A stretch of DNA of 64,000 nucleotides from Tetradesmus obliquus. Lineage: Eukaryota > Chlorophyta > Chlorophyceae > Sphaeropleales > Scenedesmaceae. The notes beneath the pieces were generated by a model. The model was not told the origin of the DNA. It did not search any database and was given only the letters and a program-made list of their open reading frames with translations. Location of the stretch: assembly GCA_030272155.1 (NCBI GenBank), contig CP126195.1, positions 6,245,001-6,309,000 on the forward strand. The letters run 5' to 3'. Below are positions 33,295-46,578 of this stretch, piece after piece; within the stretch, counting starts at the first letter, position 1, and each line of letters begins with the position of its first letter. The position numbers and the translations under genes are program-made.

Positions 33295-34631
33295 CGTTCA
33301 ACTTCCTCAAGCGCCCTCTGATGCAGCCGATCGCTGAGAAATTAAATCTTTGCAAAAAAAAATTGTTTGAGCTGTGAGGCACTGTGGTTGCATCGTGCCG
33401 TTTCGGAGGAAACGCCCCTGAAAGGGTCTTCTGCGGCCTTTTCTCCGATCGGGGGCAGCCACTTGCCCTCAAGCTTCCGCAAACACCTTTCCTATTATAC
33501 TTCAATACATTAAAGCAGTGCATGCGGCCTGCAGCTGCCTGGCTTGTCCCCACCAGGGGGTCACCTTATTCTTTTGTTATATAGGATAGGTGTGCCACAG
33601 TCGGCACCATGATAATCACTAGCCGGCCAGAGCCCAGCAGCCCATGAGGCGCATCCCTGCTGCCTCGTCTCTCCAACCAGCCCAGAATCGAGTAGTTGGC
33701 AAAACACTGCTGCTGAGGATTCTTGATGGCCAGCACGCCAGCAGCAGCTGGTTGAGGCGCACAGTACCAGGGTATGGCAGACACAAACTACAGTCATCCA
33801 CCTATATGCAAACGCAGCCAATGTTGTGCAGTTCTCGTGCACTTCCTTCCCATAGCAATGTTGTCATCTGCTGCAAGGCAAGGCAAGGCTGCCGCAGCCC
33901 TGCAAGCACGCTCTCCTGTTCTGCTGGAAAAGCAGTCCACCCAAACACTTGATGTAACGCTGTCTACTAGATGTAGTACACCCTCAGACACATGTGTATA
34001 CGAGCTGTCAGTAACACCATCACACGCATGAGCAGCATCTGATCCCAGCTCAGCCAATGCCATACTCACGGCCACAAACACCACCAAAGAACCAAGCCTA
34101 AATAACTCCGCAGACTGCGTGTGATGTACCGGCGCGCATCATACTGTGTCATGTTCAGTGACATATGTGCCAAATAAGCGCGCAATGGAGCACAGGCAGA
34201 GCATAGAACCCAAGCGGAAGAGACTCGCAGCAACATATTATTGAGCAAGCCATGTTGCTAACCTGAGCGGCAACGCTGATGACAACCAGACATCACCACT
34301 GCCAGGCTTCCATTGGTGCTTCCGGATGCCAAAGGGTGCTCATCGTGCACAATCTAGCATTCAACAGAACATTGCTTACCCACAAGCACGACAGTGTAGT
34401 CCCCCACACAGCTACCTCCTGCCTCATTGCAGTGCACCACGCCATGGCACTGCCAGATGCAGCACCGGTGCCAAAAAGGGGCTTCCTTCCACAGCATCCG
34501 CCACCAGATATGCAGGCCCTAGCTTGGTCCGAGTGGATGCTACCACCACACAAGTTGCTGGGAGCTTCGCACAGCGCAGCACAGCCGCCAGCAGCAGCGC
34601 ACAGGCCAGCGCGGCTTCTGTTGCGCAGCTG
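33295..34631. other. Right flank of DIRS element and downstream flank of bZIP-like gene B
   Basis: 33295-33560 holds the leader side of the DIRS element, with a short A tract at 33355-33362 and no ORF of interest. From about 33820 the sequence resembles 13640 onward (for example the CAAGCACGCTCTCCTGTTCTGCTGG block), showing that the bZIP-like gene was duplicated with its 3' flank. No gene is recognised. Confidence 0.5.
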
Positions 34632-35154
34632 TCACTGCCAGTCCAGCTCGTCCAGGGCCTCACACACTGCACGGCAGAGGAATCACATCGAGGCAGGCAT
34701 TGGCAGAGTTGTTGTTCAAGTTTGACCCGGAGCTGGATTGCAGCCAGCAAGTTGTGTCTCAGCTGTCGCAAGATACCATATGCCTTGCACCCATGCACAA
34801 GACAGCCGGTGCCATGCATAACACTGTTGACAGCATCTGGGGGTTTGCATGTATGTTCTGTTGTATGGTTGCACACAATGCGCGGACAGGCAGCTCAACA
34901 ACCAAATGACTGGCGTGGGTGGCACACAGAATGCATATGGACAGGAAAACAAATCGCGCAAGCGGCACCTACTTGAGAACCCATCAGGCACAAAGGGCCA
35001 GGCGTCGACGTAGTTGCCTGCAAGCTGCTTGCAAGTGAGCACATTGAAGAACTGCAGCATCTGGCAGAAGTACTGCATCTTCAGCTGCTCGATGATCACA
35101 TCCAGCTGCTGCTCAATGTCCCGCTGCTCCTTGCTGGAAACCTGCAGCAGCAAC

Positions 35155-35207
<53 letters not shown>

Positions 35208-37677
35208 GCAGCAGCAGCAGCCGCAGCAGCCGCAGCAGCACACAACACTGCCATTGAGTGCCGGTGTGATAGAGCAGGCGCAGCAGCATCAGCAGCAGCA
35301 GGCGCAGCAGCAGCCCCCCCTTCGGCCCCCTGGTCATATGTTCCCTGCGCGCACGCCATGCAAGCGCCGCCATCCAGCGGCGCTATGCCTATCACATGCA
35401 CGCAAATCCCAATCCGCATGATGCAGCACCCGCTCAGCAGCCAGGCTTCCTTTCAACGCTTCTTGTGCGTGCCAGCAAGACCTGCGGGCAGAGCCGCCTG
35501 CCAATGAGCAGCTCACCAGCAGCAGCATCGCCTCTGGGTTGGACACTGCGCTGCCAACGCCAGTCATCCGCGACGGCCCTGCGCCGGTAAGCTCTGACAT
35601 GCTTGCAGACGCGGTTTGTGGCAGCTGATGGCTCGCTGAGCTGTCCTGTGCGCCCTGCTGCTGCCGCCTTGGCTTTGTCTGCTGCTGCTGCTGCTGCTGC
35701 TGCAGTGCCTCCTTGGTGCGCCGCGTTTGCTGCACGCTGTGAGGTCGCTGCAGCTCGTGTAGGTGCGCTGCCTGCTGCTCAAAGTCCAGCTGCACTTGCT
35801 GCTGCTGCAGCTGCAGCAGCTCCAGCTGCGCACTCAGGATGCTGTGCTGCTCTGTCAGCGCTATCTTGTTTGCTTTCACGCGTGCCCAACACAGCTTGAG
35901 CGCTTCCTTCTGTTCGGCCGTCAGCTGCATGTTGCGCGCGACACGCGTCCAGTAACCTGCAGAGGCAACCCCAGAGAACAGCGCATGAGCAGGAGCAACA
36001 CAGCTACCAAGAACATTGCCCATCAACAGCCCGTGGGGCTAATTGCCACCAAGCAGATGCAGCCAATATGGCACAGACAAGCTTGCACTGAACATTGAAC
36101 TGCAGGTCATGGTTCCTGCAAAGACGTTAACTGCAGGAAAGCCACAGCACCACCTGCAGAAACTGTATTGATTGCCGGACGCACGTTGGGCGGCAACTGC
36201 AAACACGGGCCAAGCAACTCCGCAGCTGCTCCTGTGCATCAGTCACCGCTAACCAGCCAACAAGCCAGCACAGCTGCTGCCAAGGCTATCGGAGGATGCA
36301 CCTGTAACTGAGCTTGAATTTGCCTGCCGCAGCTAGAGCTCGCAGCTTTCTGCTGCTGAGTTTCATCACAAACCTGGTGGGTATGCCTCAAACTCCAATC
36401 TCTCCAGGTTGACCAACATGTTGGCCATCTTCTTTGCAGGAGGGTCCAGCAGCCCAGCCACAACCACGCATTCCACCAGACCATCCACGACTGCATGCAG
36501 CTGCTGTCGTGCAGTGCCGAGGCTGGTGCTTGGCGCGTTGCTGTCGTATTTGGGCAGCAGCAGCGCCATCTTCTTCACAGCAGCCACGATGTGCTGCAAG
36601 CGCTCGCTGCGAGGCTTGTTAACGATGGCCAGCGCATACGCTGGGTCAGCAGTAGCCCTGCGCAGCAGGCGCGTGGTGTACAGCTCATCGTAGCTACTGC
36701 TGCTGCCGCTGCTGCCGCTACTGCTGCTGCTGCTGCACCAGCCCAGCTGCGCCAGGGCGGCCTGCGCCTGCTGCTCCTTGGCCTCTAGCGCTTGCAGGAC
36801 AGCCTGCGGTGCACAGGTGAAACATGATGCGCAAGTGTAATGAGCGTTTCTTTGAGTAGCAGGCAGCAACTTGCCGAGTGCTGCTGATCTGGTCAATGCT
36901 GGAGCAACACGGTCGGCTGCGGTTGCCGGTTGCCGGGGACGAACATGCTAAGCACAGCACAGCCACAATCTTGTACTGCATCGCTGCTTGCTGCTACAAC
37001 CTGGCCAAGCGCTGCACGTGCTTGTGCTGCGCTGCTACCATACTCAGGTGCTACAACACATAGCTTGCAGGAAAGGCGGCTTGCAGACAGCATGCGCATC
37101 ACATAGCGCACCTGTGCCACTGCTGAGCCGGGTGCACTGATGCTCTGTTCAACGCCACTTGTGCCAGCAGCACCAAGAAGGTCGCCATTGGCAGTGTCGG
37201 CGCGCCCTGATTCTCCACTGTTCTTGCTGTCAGCACTGACAGCCGTGCTCGTCAAGTGGGCCTCTAGCACTGCCCTGGTGGTTGCCAAACTGCCCTCAAT
37301 GCCTTGGATGCAGCTCTGCAGAGCATGCTCCTTCTGCTTCAAACGAGCGTTTTCTGTTTCTAAGAGAGTCAGCTGGGCTATCCTGTTGCTCAGGATCTCC
37401 TCCAGCTGCTGTTGCGCTTGCTTACTGCAGACGCAACACGGTACACAGGTTGGATGTCAGCGGCAAAGAACACTGTGCAACAGCCAACTGCTGTGCTGGC
37501 TGGGGCTGTAGCACAGCATGTCTGCGCGTGACACCCACGAAACAAGTTATTTTATTTCACGCTCTGCGTGTTTCATAAGCTTGTTGACTCGCTGAACACC
37601 ATCCACAGTCACCTAGAACTCAGATATGCTGCCAAGTGCTGCATGCCTGATTCCCATTGGGGCCAGCCAACGGTACC
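34632..37677 (-). CDS. Coiled-coil protein resembling green-algal bZIP factors, copy B (5' end unresolved)
   Basis: Exons matching copy A one to one: (5' part) to 37677, 37424-37112, 36803-36374, 35956-35517, 35141-34973, 34666-34632 (stop). About 470 residues. It encodes K-H-R-M-S-S-N-Y-Y-S-K-Q before a leucine zipper (QQLEEILSNRIAQLTLLE, then T-E-N-A-R-L-K-Q-K-E), then R-N-M-Q-L-T-A-E-Q-K-E-A-L-K-L-C-W, a polyQ coil, and V-D-A-W-P-F-V-P-D-G-F, ending E-L-D-W-Q. The penultimate exon is 169 bases in both copies and the last is 35 bases in both. The large exon is 330 bases shorter than in A (Gln-rich spacer missing). As in A, a canonical basic DNA-binding region is not seen. Confidence 0.6.
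35156..35240. repeat. CAG/CTG tract at an acceptor
   Basis: About 85 bases of CAG units with CCG interruptions (plus strand), lying immediately upstream of the acceptor of exon 35141-34973 on the minus strand. Copy A has a shorter CTG tract at the same place (about 14964-14998). Confidence 0.92.
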
Positions 37678-37724
37678 TGTAGTAATTGCTGCTCATTCTG
37701 TGTTTCGTATTGGCAGTGGCTTCT

Positions 37725-38328
37725 CGTGTGAACAGTCTTCTCTGCTGGTTGCACCAGCTGCGGCCGCTTCAAGGTGAAGAAGACTTCAAGCAGCGACTGA
37801 TGCTAGAAGCTGAGCATCTGACGCAGCTATCAAACATCATCTTCAATTGCGCATCGTCAGCCATATCCACATGTCTGGCACCAACGCTGGCATTACAGAT
37901 TTGGTGGGGTCTGGACGGGAAAGCCAACCTGCTGAGCTGCCAGAATGCGAGTACAAGACCACGATTCCACTACAAGATCGCAAATCAACACGGTGCCATC
38001 GGACATTAACCATGCATCGTCCAGCTTACATTCTGTCTGTCTGCTCTACCCCACCTCAGGCTAGGAGGGTTCAACTTCAGAGCAGGACACCCCGCCAACC
38101 CCTAAGCCCACTGTTCACGTGTTGTGAGTCAGCACGTTGGGCCTGCTGGTGCTTTCACGTGCTGTCCAGATAGCTGCAGCATGTGGGCAAGGGGCCAAAC
38201 ACTGCCGACAGCTCTGAGCGTCAGCAAGACTCGTCCTGTGAAAGCCACCTTGCTTGTGACAAGCAACGCAGCTCCCAATCATGTCTGCCCAGAGCCAGCC
38301 ACAGCTACATCAACCCGGTCACACTGCA
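37725..38328. other. Upstream flank of bZIP-like gene B and 3' flank of TPP2
   Basis: The minus strand holds the TPP2 3' UTR and then the promoter/5' exons of bZIP-like gene B. The part around 37800-38000 has weak similarity to 17755-18099, where copy A probably has a 5' exon. No independent gene is recognised. Confidence 0.45.
38026..38030 (-). terminator. Possible TGTAA polyadenylation signal for TPP2
   Basis: TGTAA on the minus strand about 300 bases after the TPP2 stop (38329). TGTAA is the usual poly(A) signal in chlorophycean algae. A five-base match is weak on its own. Confidence 0.35.
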
Positions 38329-39975
38329 TCACAGCGGCGGCAGCTTTGCTGGGAACTTCACACGCGCCCAGGCCTCATCGTATGCTGCCCAGTGCTGCCA
38401 GCCCAGCTGCTGCAGCAGCGTGCGCTTCAGCTGTGACGCCTCAGGGGCAGCAGCAGCAGGCACCTCGTCTGATGGAGCCAGCAGCTTGTCCAGCGCAGTA
38501 AGGGCGGCAGCAGGCCTGCAGGCAGCAGTGTGCATGCAGATTTGATGGTATTAAGCTGCAACTGATGTGATTCATGCAGATGTACAGACACGGCAACGCA
38601 AGGCAGCCAAGACATTGCAGCATTCTACAGAGGGCAGCATGCAGCAGCAGCACACCATCAACTGCGCTGCGCAGACACCAGAATAGACCGAGACGCACCC
38701 GCAACGCGTGCGCCGCAACAGCGCCTGCCGTAACACACATGATGTTTCCCTTGTCCTGCTTCATTGCACCAAAAGCTGCAGTGGGCCTTGAACCACTAGA
38801 AACACATCGCCATCTGCAATGGCAGCGCACCTGCCAGCTGCCGCCTCCACGCGTGCGTGCAGCAGCAGGTATTCCTTGTCTGCTGACGTGTCCACCCATT
38901 GCCGCAGCTGCGCCGCTGTGGCAGCCACATCAGCTGCTGCAGCTGCATCACCCGGCACCACCTGCAACACAAACAGCAGATAGGTGTGGGACAGCACATA
39001 AAAAAACATAATTGTGCTGGCAGTGCGAGCTATGCCAGCAGCTGTAACAGCGCTGGCGGCCGCCATACAGCAGTGCTCATTGTACATGTCTATAGTGCAT
39101 TGCTGCACCTGCGCCTCTGCTGGTCGGTGCGCTGCCTCACTTGCACCGACGGTCACGCGAGGCTCGACCTGATGCAAGGTCTGCTGCAGGCTTGCCGCAT
39201 ATGCATTGCTCGCATGAACTGTAACTCAACACAGGCAGTGCAGCCGCAACAAACAACGCTTCCTCAAACAAGCGCCACCCACCTCGGCCACCTCCAGCTG
39301 CGCCTTTGAGCCTCGCGCCAGAAATTGTAGCTCAGCAAAGGCAGGTTTGCAACAAAGCAGAATGTTCACACATAACAACTAGCAACTGTCAGCAGCATCA
39401 CCCACCTCTGCAGCCTCCAGTTGCGCCTTGAGCTTCACCCGCAGCGCTTCAAGTAAAGCAGCCTTGGCAGCATCCTTCTCAGCCTTCTGCTGCTTGTAGC
39501 TGCTGCTGCTGCTGCCGCTGCTGCTGCTGCTGACCTCACTGCTGCTGCTGCTGCTGCTGTTGGCTTCGTCTGCGTCTGCAGGCGCCCGCAGTGCCAAGAA
39601 TGCAGCCAGCTCTGGCACGTTGATGGCAGCAATGACTGCATCTGCTGCTGCGATGATGGCAGGCAGTTGCGCTGCACGTGCCTCGCCCTTAGCTGCAGCA
39701 GCCCTCCTGCAATACGAGTAGCAAGAAGCAGCAAGCGACATGCAGGGGAGACAGCAGTTCAGAATGGCTGCAATGGGTGCTGCCTAGATGCAGAGTATGC
39801 GGGGCTGTGGGTGGCAACTTGAGGCATGAAGAACTTGCTACAGCGCAACTCACACAGGCGAATCTGGTGGTATGCACAGAGCAGGGTGCAGGCAGCATCA
39901 TGCGGTGCCAGCATCAGCGCGCGCTGGCTGCACTCAGCATGTGCGCAGATACGCAAGATAGCCTCACAAGCAACA

Positions 39976-40009
<34 letters not shown>

Positions 40010-43000
40010 CCAGCCGCACCTCTTCAGGACCTCCAGCAGTAGCGGCAGGTGGCTTGGTGCCTCAGCCAGCAGCTCTGTGCTGAGGTCCTCTGCTGCTGCT
40101 GCCTCTTCTGGCTGGTCTGCCTTGAGCTCCTTCAGCAGCGCCAGCTTGGCATCACGCAGCGCCTCAGACAGCTGCAGGAGACAGGAGACAGGCAGACAGA
40201 CGGTCATGCAGACAGAAAGGCAAACACACAGACAGCCTTGAGCTCCTTCAGCAGCGCCAGCTTGGCATCACGCAGCGCCTCACACAGCTGCAGCAGCAAC
40301 AATAATTGAGCTTCCGATTAGGTTGGAACTTAGGCAGTAGTAGGCACAGGAAGGCGACAGGGGACAGGGTAGTGATGTGTTGTGGGAGTGTCAGGGAGCA
40401 GATGCGTATCAGCAGGCTATGGCATCACGCAGCGCCTCAGACAGCTGCACGGCCGGCCAGGCTTGTGGTGCTGAACAGGGTTGACAAGCGCTGATTGAGG
40501 TTTTGAATCGGGGATGTAAGTGAACGCGCCAGGAGGCAGGCGACAGAGCAGGCGACATGCCAGACAGGGCAGTGATGTGGTGGGATAAAAAACAGGTGAT
40601 GGAAAAGTAAGAGCGCAGGAGACAGGGCAGTTGGGAACAGGCACAGCAAGGACGCACATTTGTGCCGCACACAGCCCGGCGGTGGCTGGTCCAACTAGCA
40701 GCTGCATCCTGTGCCAAACCCCATTTCTCACAGCTCTGCATGCTCAGCCCAAGCAGCAGCGCTGCTGCGCACTCACCCTCTCTGCTGGCGGCTTGGGTGG
40801 CGGCTTGCTGCTGCTGCTGCTGTCGCCCTTGCCTGCCGCCTTGTCTGCTGCTGGCGGCGGCGGCAGGTACGCAAAGGGCGTCACGGCTGGCGCTGCCCCA
40901 CTGCCTCTTCGCAGCTGGCCCAGGCTGAGGGTGCCCTCCAGCACACGGCCTGCATTTGAAAACAGTGAGGTAACACAGCGCACCGTGTCACTAACACATT
41001 GTAACATGTGACATCACTATCCCCATGTGCTGTACGTAGTGTATACGCAGGTGCTGTCTTTTGCTGCGTTCCATGACAGTAGAAAGGCTACCTGACGGGC
41101 GCTCACCCATCTTCGCGTCAACTTGCCAGACGTTGTCAAACATCAGCATTCAACTTGATTTCTCAACAAATCAACGGGAGAGTTGTGCCCTGTGTAACAG
41201 AAGTGGCGCCGTGACTTTTTGGCTGCTGTGCCAATGCTTACCCTGTCCATGCTTGGGCAGCTTGCCATCTGGCAGCGACCAATGAAAACTGGCGCACTAT
41301 GCACCAGATATGCGTACCATGTGCATGCGCATGTATTGCTGACATAGTACCAGGCACTGTGCAACCCCACTGGCACGATGCTACTGCTGGCACCATTCCC
41401 CTTTCACTGATCCTCGGGGGCAAGCTTGTTGCACACCACCCAAAGGAAAGCAGTCAGCAGCTGAGGTGCAATCAAGTGGATCCCATTCGACTACACCGCA
41501 ACCACTGCCTGCTTCCCTTGAATGTATGTCCATCAAGCTTGCCCACAACTTCAGGGGAAAGTTACAGTGGTGCAGGAGGTCAAGATTGAAGCCAAACAGC
41601 AGCAACATTTGTTGACCCTGTGCATCTTTGGGCAGGTTGTCCCCGGGCACAGGCCCCAGCCCCAGCATGGCCCTGCCACAGTATTGTGTCCCAGGCACTT
41701 GCTGCATGCACTGCCTTTGCAGCTTCCAGTGTATATCATACAACAGCAAAGCGACTCCTCTCGACACTAACTCGCCCTCAACATAATCACCAGACAGGCA
41801 ACCAAGCCAATAAAGAATCAAACCTTACAAAAACAAACTCCGCCCACCTTGTGCATCCTTGGGCAGTTTGTCCTCGGGCACCGGCCCCAGCCACAGCATA
41901 GCCCTGTCGCCAGCAGACAGGAAGCACTCGCCCGCTGCGCTGCCGCCCGTGAGTGCTGCCGCGTGGCTGCTGTACACAGGCACTGCTACGGGGCTGTCTA
42001 GCTTGCGGCTGAGCACCTGCAGCAGCAGCAGCGGGTGCAGCAAGAGATGCAACAGGAAGCAGCAGCAGCATTGGAGGTGGTTAAGCAGCAGCAAAAACAG
42101 ACTTGCAACCTGGCTGCTGTACACATGTACTGCCACGGGGCTGTCCAGCTTGCGGCTGAGCACCTGCAGAAGCAGCAGCGGCAGAAGATGCAGCAGGAAG
42201 CAGCAGCAGCAAAGGGAGTTGGCGGCAGCGAATCAGACACGCATGCTGGCTGCTGTACACAGGTGCTGCCACAGGGCTGTCCAGCTTGCAACTCAGCACC
42301 TGGTGGAGGTGACAGCAGTGGCAGCAGGAACAGCAGCAGCAGCAGCAGAGGGTGGTCAAGCAGCATCAGGAACAGACACGCATGCTGGCTGCTGTACACA
42401 GGCACTGCCACGGGGCTGTCCAGCTTGCTGCTGAGCACCTGCAGGGGCAGCAGCAGCAGTGGAGGGTGGTTGAGCAGCCGCACAACTAACGTGCACGGGG
42501 GCTGGTGTAGGGTCACAGGGCTGTCCAGCTTGCGATTGAACCCCTGGGGATGGCAGCAGGTGCAGCAGCAGCAACAGGTGCGGCAGCTGCAGCAGCAGAG
42601 GGTGGTTAAGCAGCATCAGAAACAGACATGCATGCTGGCTGCTGTACGCCGGCACTGCCATGTGGCTGATCATCTGCAGGGGCGGCAGTGGGCAAGTGCC
42701 TTCACGCCTTCAGTTTAACTTGCCAACCTTGCACACAGCTCACCAGGCAAGTGCCCTTCAGCTTCTCCATCAGGGCCCTGTGGTCATGCCCTTGCAACCA
42801 CACGGAAGCATATTGCATACCTAAAAATCACTGATGTACCTCCCAACCTCGTGTCACTCGCGCGCTACTTACCAGGCAGGTGCCCTTCAGCTTCTCCAGC
42901 AGGGCTGTTGAATGGTGCAGCTGTATGATCTTTGCAAGCTTGCGTCAAACACCTGTCACCCAAGCTCCGCTGCCCAATTTGCAACTTTGCTGCTCACCAG

Positions 43001-46000
43001 GCAGGTGCCCTTCAGCTTTTCCAGCAGGGCCCTGTCGTCGTGCCGCAGCAGCAGCCGCGCGCTGTGCTCGCCCTTGGCCAGCGCCACCTCATCAGGCACG
43101 GCGTCACCCGTGTACAGCAGCCGCTTGTGCGAATCGAAGATCTGCAGATTGAATGAAAGTTAGCGGGTGCACAGCACAGCAGGGGTTCTCATCAGGCACA
43201 GCATCACCCGTGCACAGCAGCCGCTTGTGTGATTAAACATCTGCAAATCCACCAAACAGCAGGGGCACAGCACAGCAGGGGCACCTCATCAGGCGCAGTG
43301 ACACCCTTGATATACGGGTACAGGCACAGCGCCACCCCAGGACAGCAGCCGCGTGTGCGCCTCCAAATTCTGTGCAGTATCCGTGTAATTTTGGCTATGT
43401 TCATCGTGTACATGCCAGTAACAATATCACGGCCGCTATGGCTATCAGCACCGCAGAGCAGGCAACAACAGGCTGCTGCCCTGCCAGTGCTGCCCCGCCC
43501 ATCAACCAAAACCCAAAACCCAAGCCCACCTGCGTCAGCTGCGCCTCCAGGGGGCTGTCATACAGGTACCTGCACCACAGCAAAGCAGCAGCCACAGAGT
43601 GTTTTCGGTTTCATGTCTCTGGGCTTGCCTACAACCTGGTCCTGGCACGCGCAACTTAAGAACAGGAACCTGCGCCCCACCGCGCACACAGCAGCGATAG
43701 CAGAGCATTCGGGTTCTTGTTTCTGGAGTTTTTGTACACACGGGTCCTGCTAGACCTTAGAGCATTGAGAATGCGGGCGCTGTGCCACATGGCATCTGGC
43801 GCCTACAGATGTGCAGTTGCTGCCAGCTGCCATCACAAAAAAGTGGCTGCAACGCTGTTTGTCACAAGTAGAAGGCGTACACTACGTCCTGCATTGCCAA
43901 TCGCGGTTGCTCAACCAGACAACAAACAACACTAAACACCCGCCACGCCGCACCTGTTGGTGAGCAGACACACACAGCAGTCACGCCTGGCCCATACAAC
44001 TGCAGTTCAAAGCTCAGCGCCAAGCAGCACCCAACCACTTAACATAAGGACACAGCCGCCACGCCGCACCTGTTGGTCAGCGGCACGCAGGGCTTGTACT
44101 TCCCACCCTCAGTCACATTGAACCCATAGGTCAGCACCAGCCGGTACGCCACCCTGCCCCCAGGCAGGCAATCCCTGGGATCAAGCAGCGGCTCCACAGT
44201 TGCCTCTTTTGGCTTGATGCTGAGGTTGGCGTGTGTCAGCTTTGCTTCCGGCTTGACTTTCTGCCGGCGCAGCGGGCACTCCACCAGCAGCTGCAGCAGG
44301 ACAGGCAGTGTGCGGGATGATGGGGGTGTGAGGGCAGTGCAGTTAGCGGCGTGTCGGTTTTTGTTGGAGCATGTGGTGCTGGGGTGCTAGTGGCGCAGGC
44401 TGGTGTTGGCATGGCTGAGCTTGGCCTGCGGCTTGACTTTCCGCCGGCGCAGCGGGCACTCTACCAGCAGCTGCAGCGGTGTAAGGGATGAGGAGGGGCG
44501 TGAGGAATGAGGACAGTGCAGCAGGCGGCGCGTCAGGGTGTACTTGCGCGGAGAGCATGGGAGTGCAGTGGGCAGCGCTTCAGTGTTTGTTATGACATGT
44601 GGTGCTGGGGTGCTAGTGACACAGGCTCCTGGCGCAGCAGGCAGTCCACTAGCAGCTGCAGGCGAGTGTGCAGGGGCTGAAGGAAATGCAAGGTGCAGAG
44701 TGCGCCGCGTAAGCAATTGCTGTTTGTGCGGTTGCTGCTGGATGGCTGGCGGGGCAGGTGTATGAATTGGTAACAGATGCTCAGCAGAGCAGCAGACAGC
44801 GCTGCAGCAGAAGCCGCATGCTATGCTCGACGGCAGTCATATGTGCGGTTTCTGCACTGCCGACGAGCTGAGCGGCTGTCGCCCTGCCATCAGCCACAAC
44901 AATTTATCATGCACAGTGCAGGCAGTTGATCATGCGGGTTCTGCCTGCAACAAGCCTATTAGCTGGGCCCTGCCACCAGCCACACCACACCTTGAGTGGC
45001 CCTGCGGCACCTTCCAGCAGCAGCCCTGCGCCGGCAGCAGCAGCAGGCCCGCCCACCCCCAGCACGCCTGCATGACATCACATCAAAAGAAACAGCAGCA
45101 GCAGGGGCAGTTGCAGCAGCAGCATCAATAACATTTTCGCCCTATTCAAGGAAGGCACTGGAACTCTGAACCTGAGGCCCTGCTGCTGCTTGCGATGCCG
45201 CTCACTCTGCAAAAACCACCGAACACCAAACGTTTGTATGTTATAGTACTAGTCACTCTCTTGCACCACAACTGTCTTCGAAGGGCGCAGGGCGTGCGCG
45301 GCCGCACCTGCTGCAGCTTGTGCCGCCAGGCCATGGAAGGAGAGCTCCACCTCCAGGCTGCGGCTGCCGCCAAGGATTTAACAACTGCAATGAAATAAAC
45401 CAAACAAAGTACAAAGCCTGCACACCTGCCGTGGGCCGCGCATCGAGCCCATGGAAGGAGAGCTCCACCTCCAGGCTGCGGCTGCCCTGCTGCTACAGGT
45501 CTGCCGCACCGCACCGAACACCCTTCATACATTTACAACTGTATTTCAATGTACTTCACCATGGTGCATGATAAGCGCCGCACACCTGCTGCTGGCTGTG
45601 CAGCCAAGCCGTGGAAGGACAGCTCCACCTCCAGGCTGCTGCCCCCCAGGCTGCTCCAGAACTGGCTCAGAGTGAGCTCCAGCGTGGCCTCACCAGCAAC
45701 CTGCAGGAGAACACAACACACCAGAGCTTCAGAATTTAGAGGTATAACAAGGACACTGGCATGCATCACCATACCAGCATGCATGCATGCGTGCGTGAGC
45801 GCACAGCACAGAGTTCAGCCGCACAGCGCTTCAGCGTGCCAGCCACCTGGCTGAAGCGTAGCGCAGCACAGCCAGCACATAGCGGAGTCAGCAGCAGGCG
45901 CAGCAGCATGCAGTGATGGGCATACAGTGTGCTTGCATAGCGCAACAGGATGGACTGCCGCCACCATATGCAGATCAGAGAACGGTGCAGCCCAAGGTCA

Positions 46001-46536
46001 AACCAATGACACACGAAGCAAGCCGTGGCTGTGCCGAATGCATACGCTGTGGCCTGTTCTACCACAGTTGCTTGCCAGCACGCAGCATGCACAGCGCACC
46101 TTGAATGCCGCGCTGTACTCGCTGTTGGGTGAGAGCGTGAGTGTGGTGCGGTACTCGCTGTCGCTGTAGCGCACGTCAGGCAGCAGCTGCGTGGCCCTGC
46201 AAGCAACAAGGGATGCAGCAGAAAGACGCGTTGAGACCCGCACTGCAGGCGAACAGGCATGCAGCTGTCGCTGTAGTGCACGTCAGGCAGCAGCTGCGTG
46301 GCCCTACAGACACAGGTGAGACGGCACACAAGGATGCAAGGGCATGCAGCGCAGTGGCTGTATCGACACGCCAGGCAGGAGAAGAGCAGGGAGGAGACCT
46401 GCATGCTGTTTGTGCTGCTTGTTCTGTTTGCGCCCAGCACTCTTTGGGATCAGCGCTTGGCAACCGCACAAGTACGGGCGGTACATACAGATGCAAGTGC
46501 AGCAACACACAGCAGCGCAGCTGCTCGGCTGCAACC

Positions 46537-46578
<42 letters not shown>

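Noticed and set aside
32471-33553. 360-codon Arg/Ala-rich minus-strand ORF over the DIRS gag region
   Set aside because: Out-of-frame reading of the gag and pol N-terminal ORFs plus a polyA-coding triplet tract.
39850-39960. Possible extra TPP2 exon (frame with [11 protein letters not shown])
   Set aside because: Exons 40171-40020 and 39706-39406 already join in phase and match the family without it; nothing in known TPP2 corresponds.
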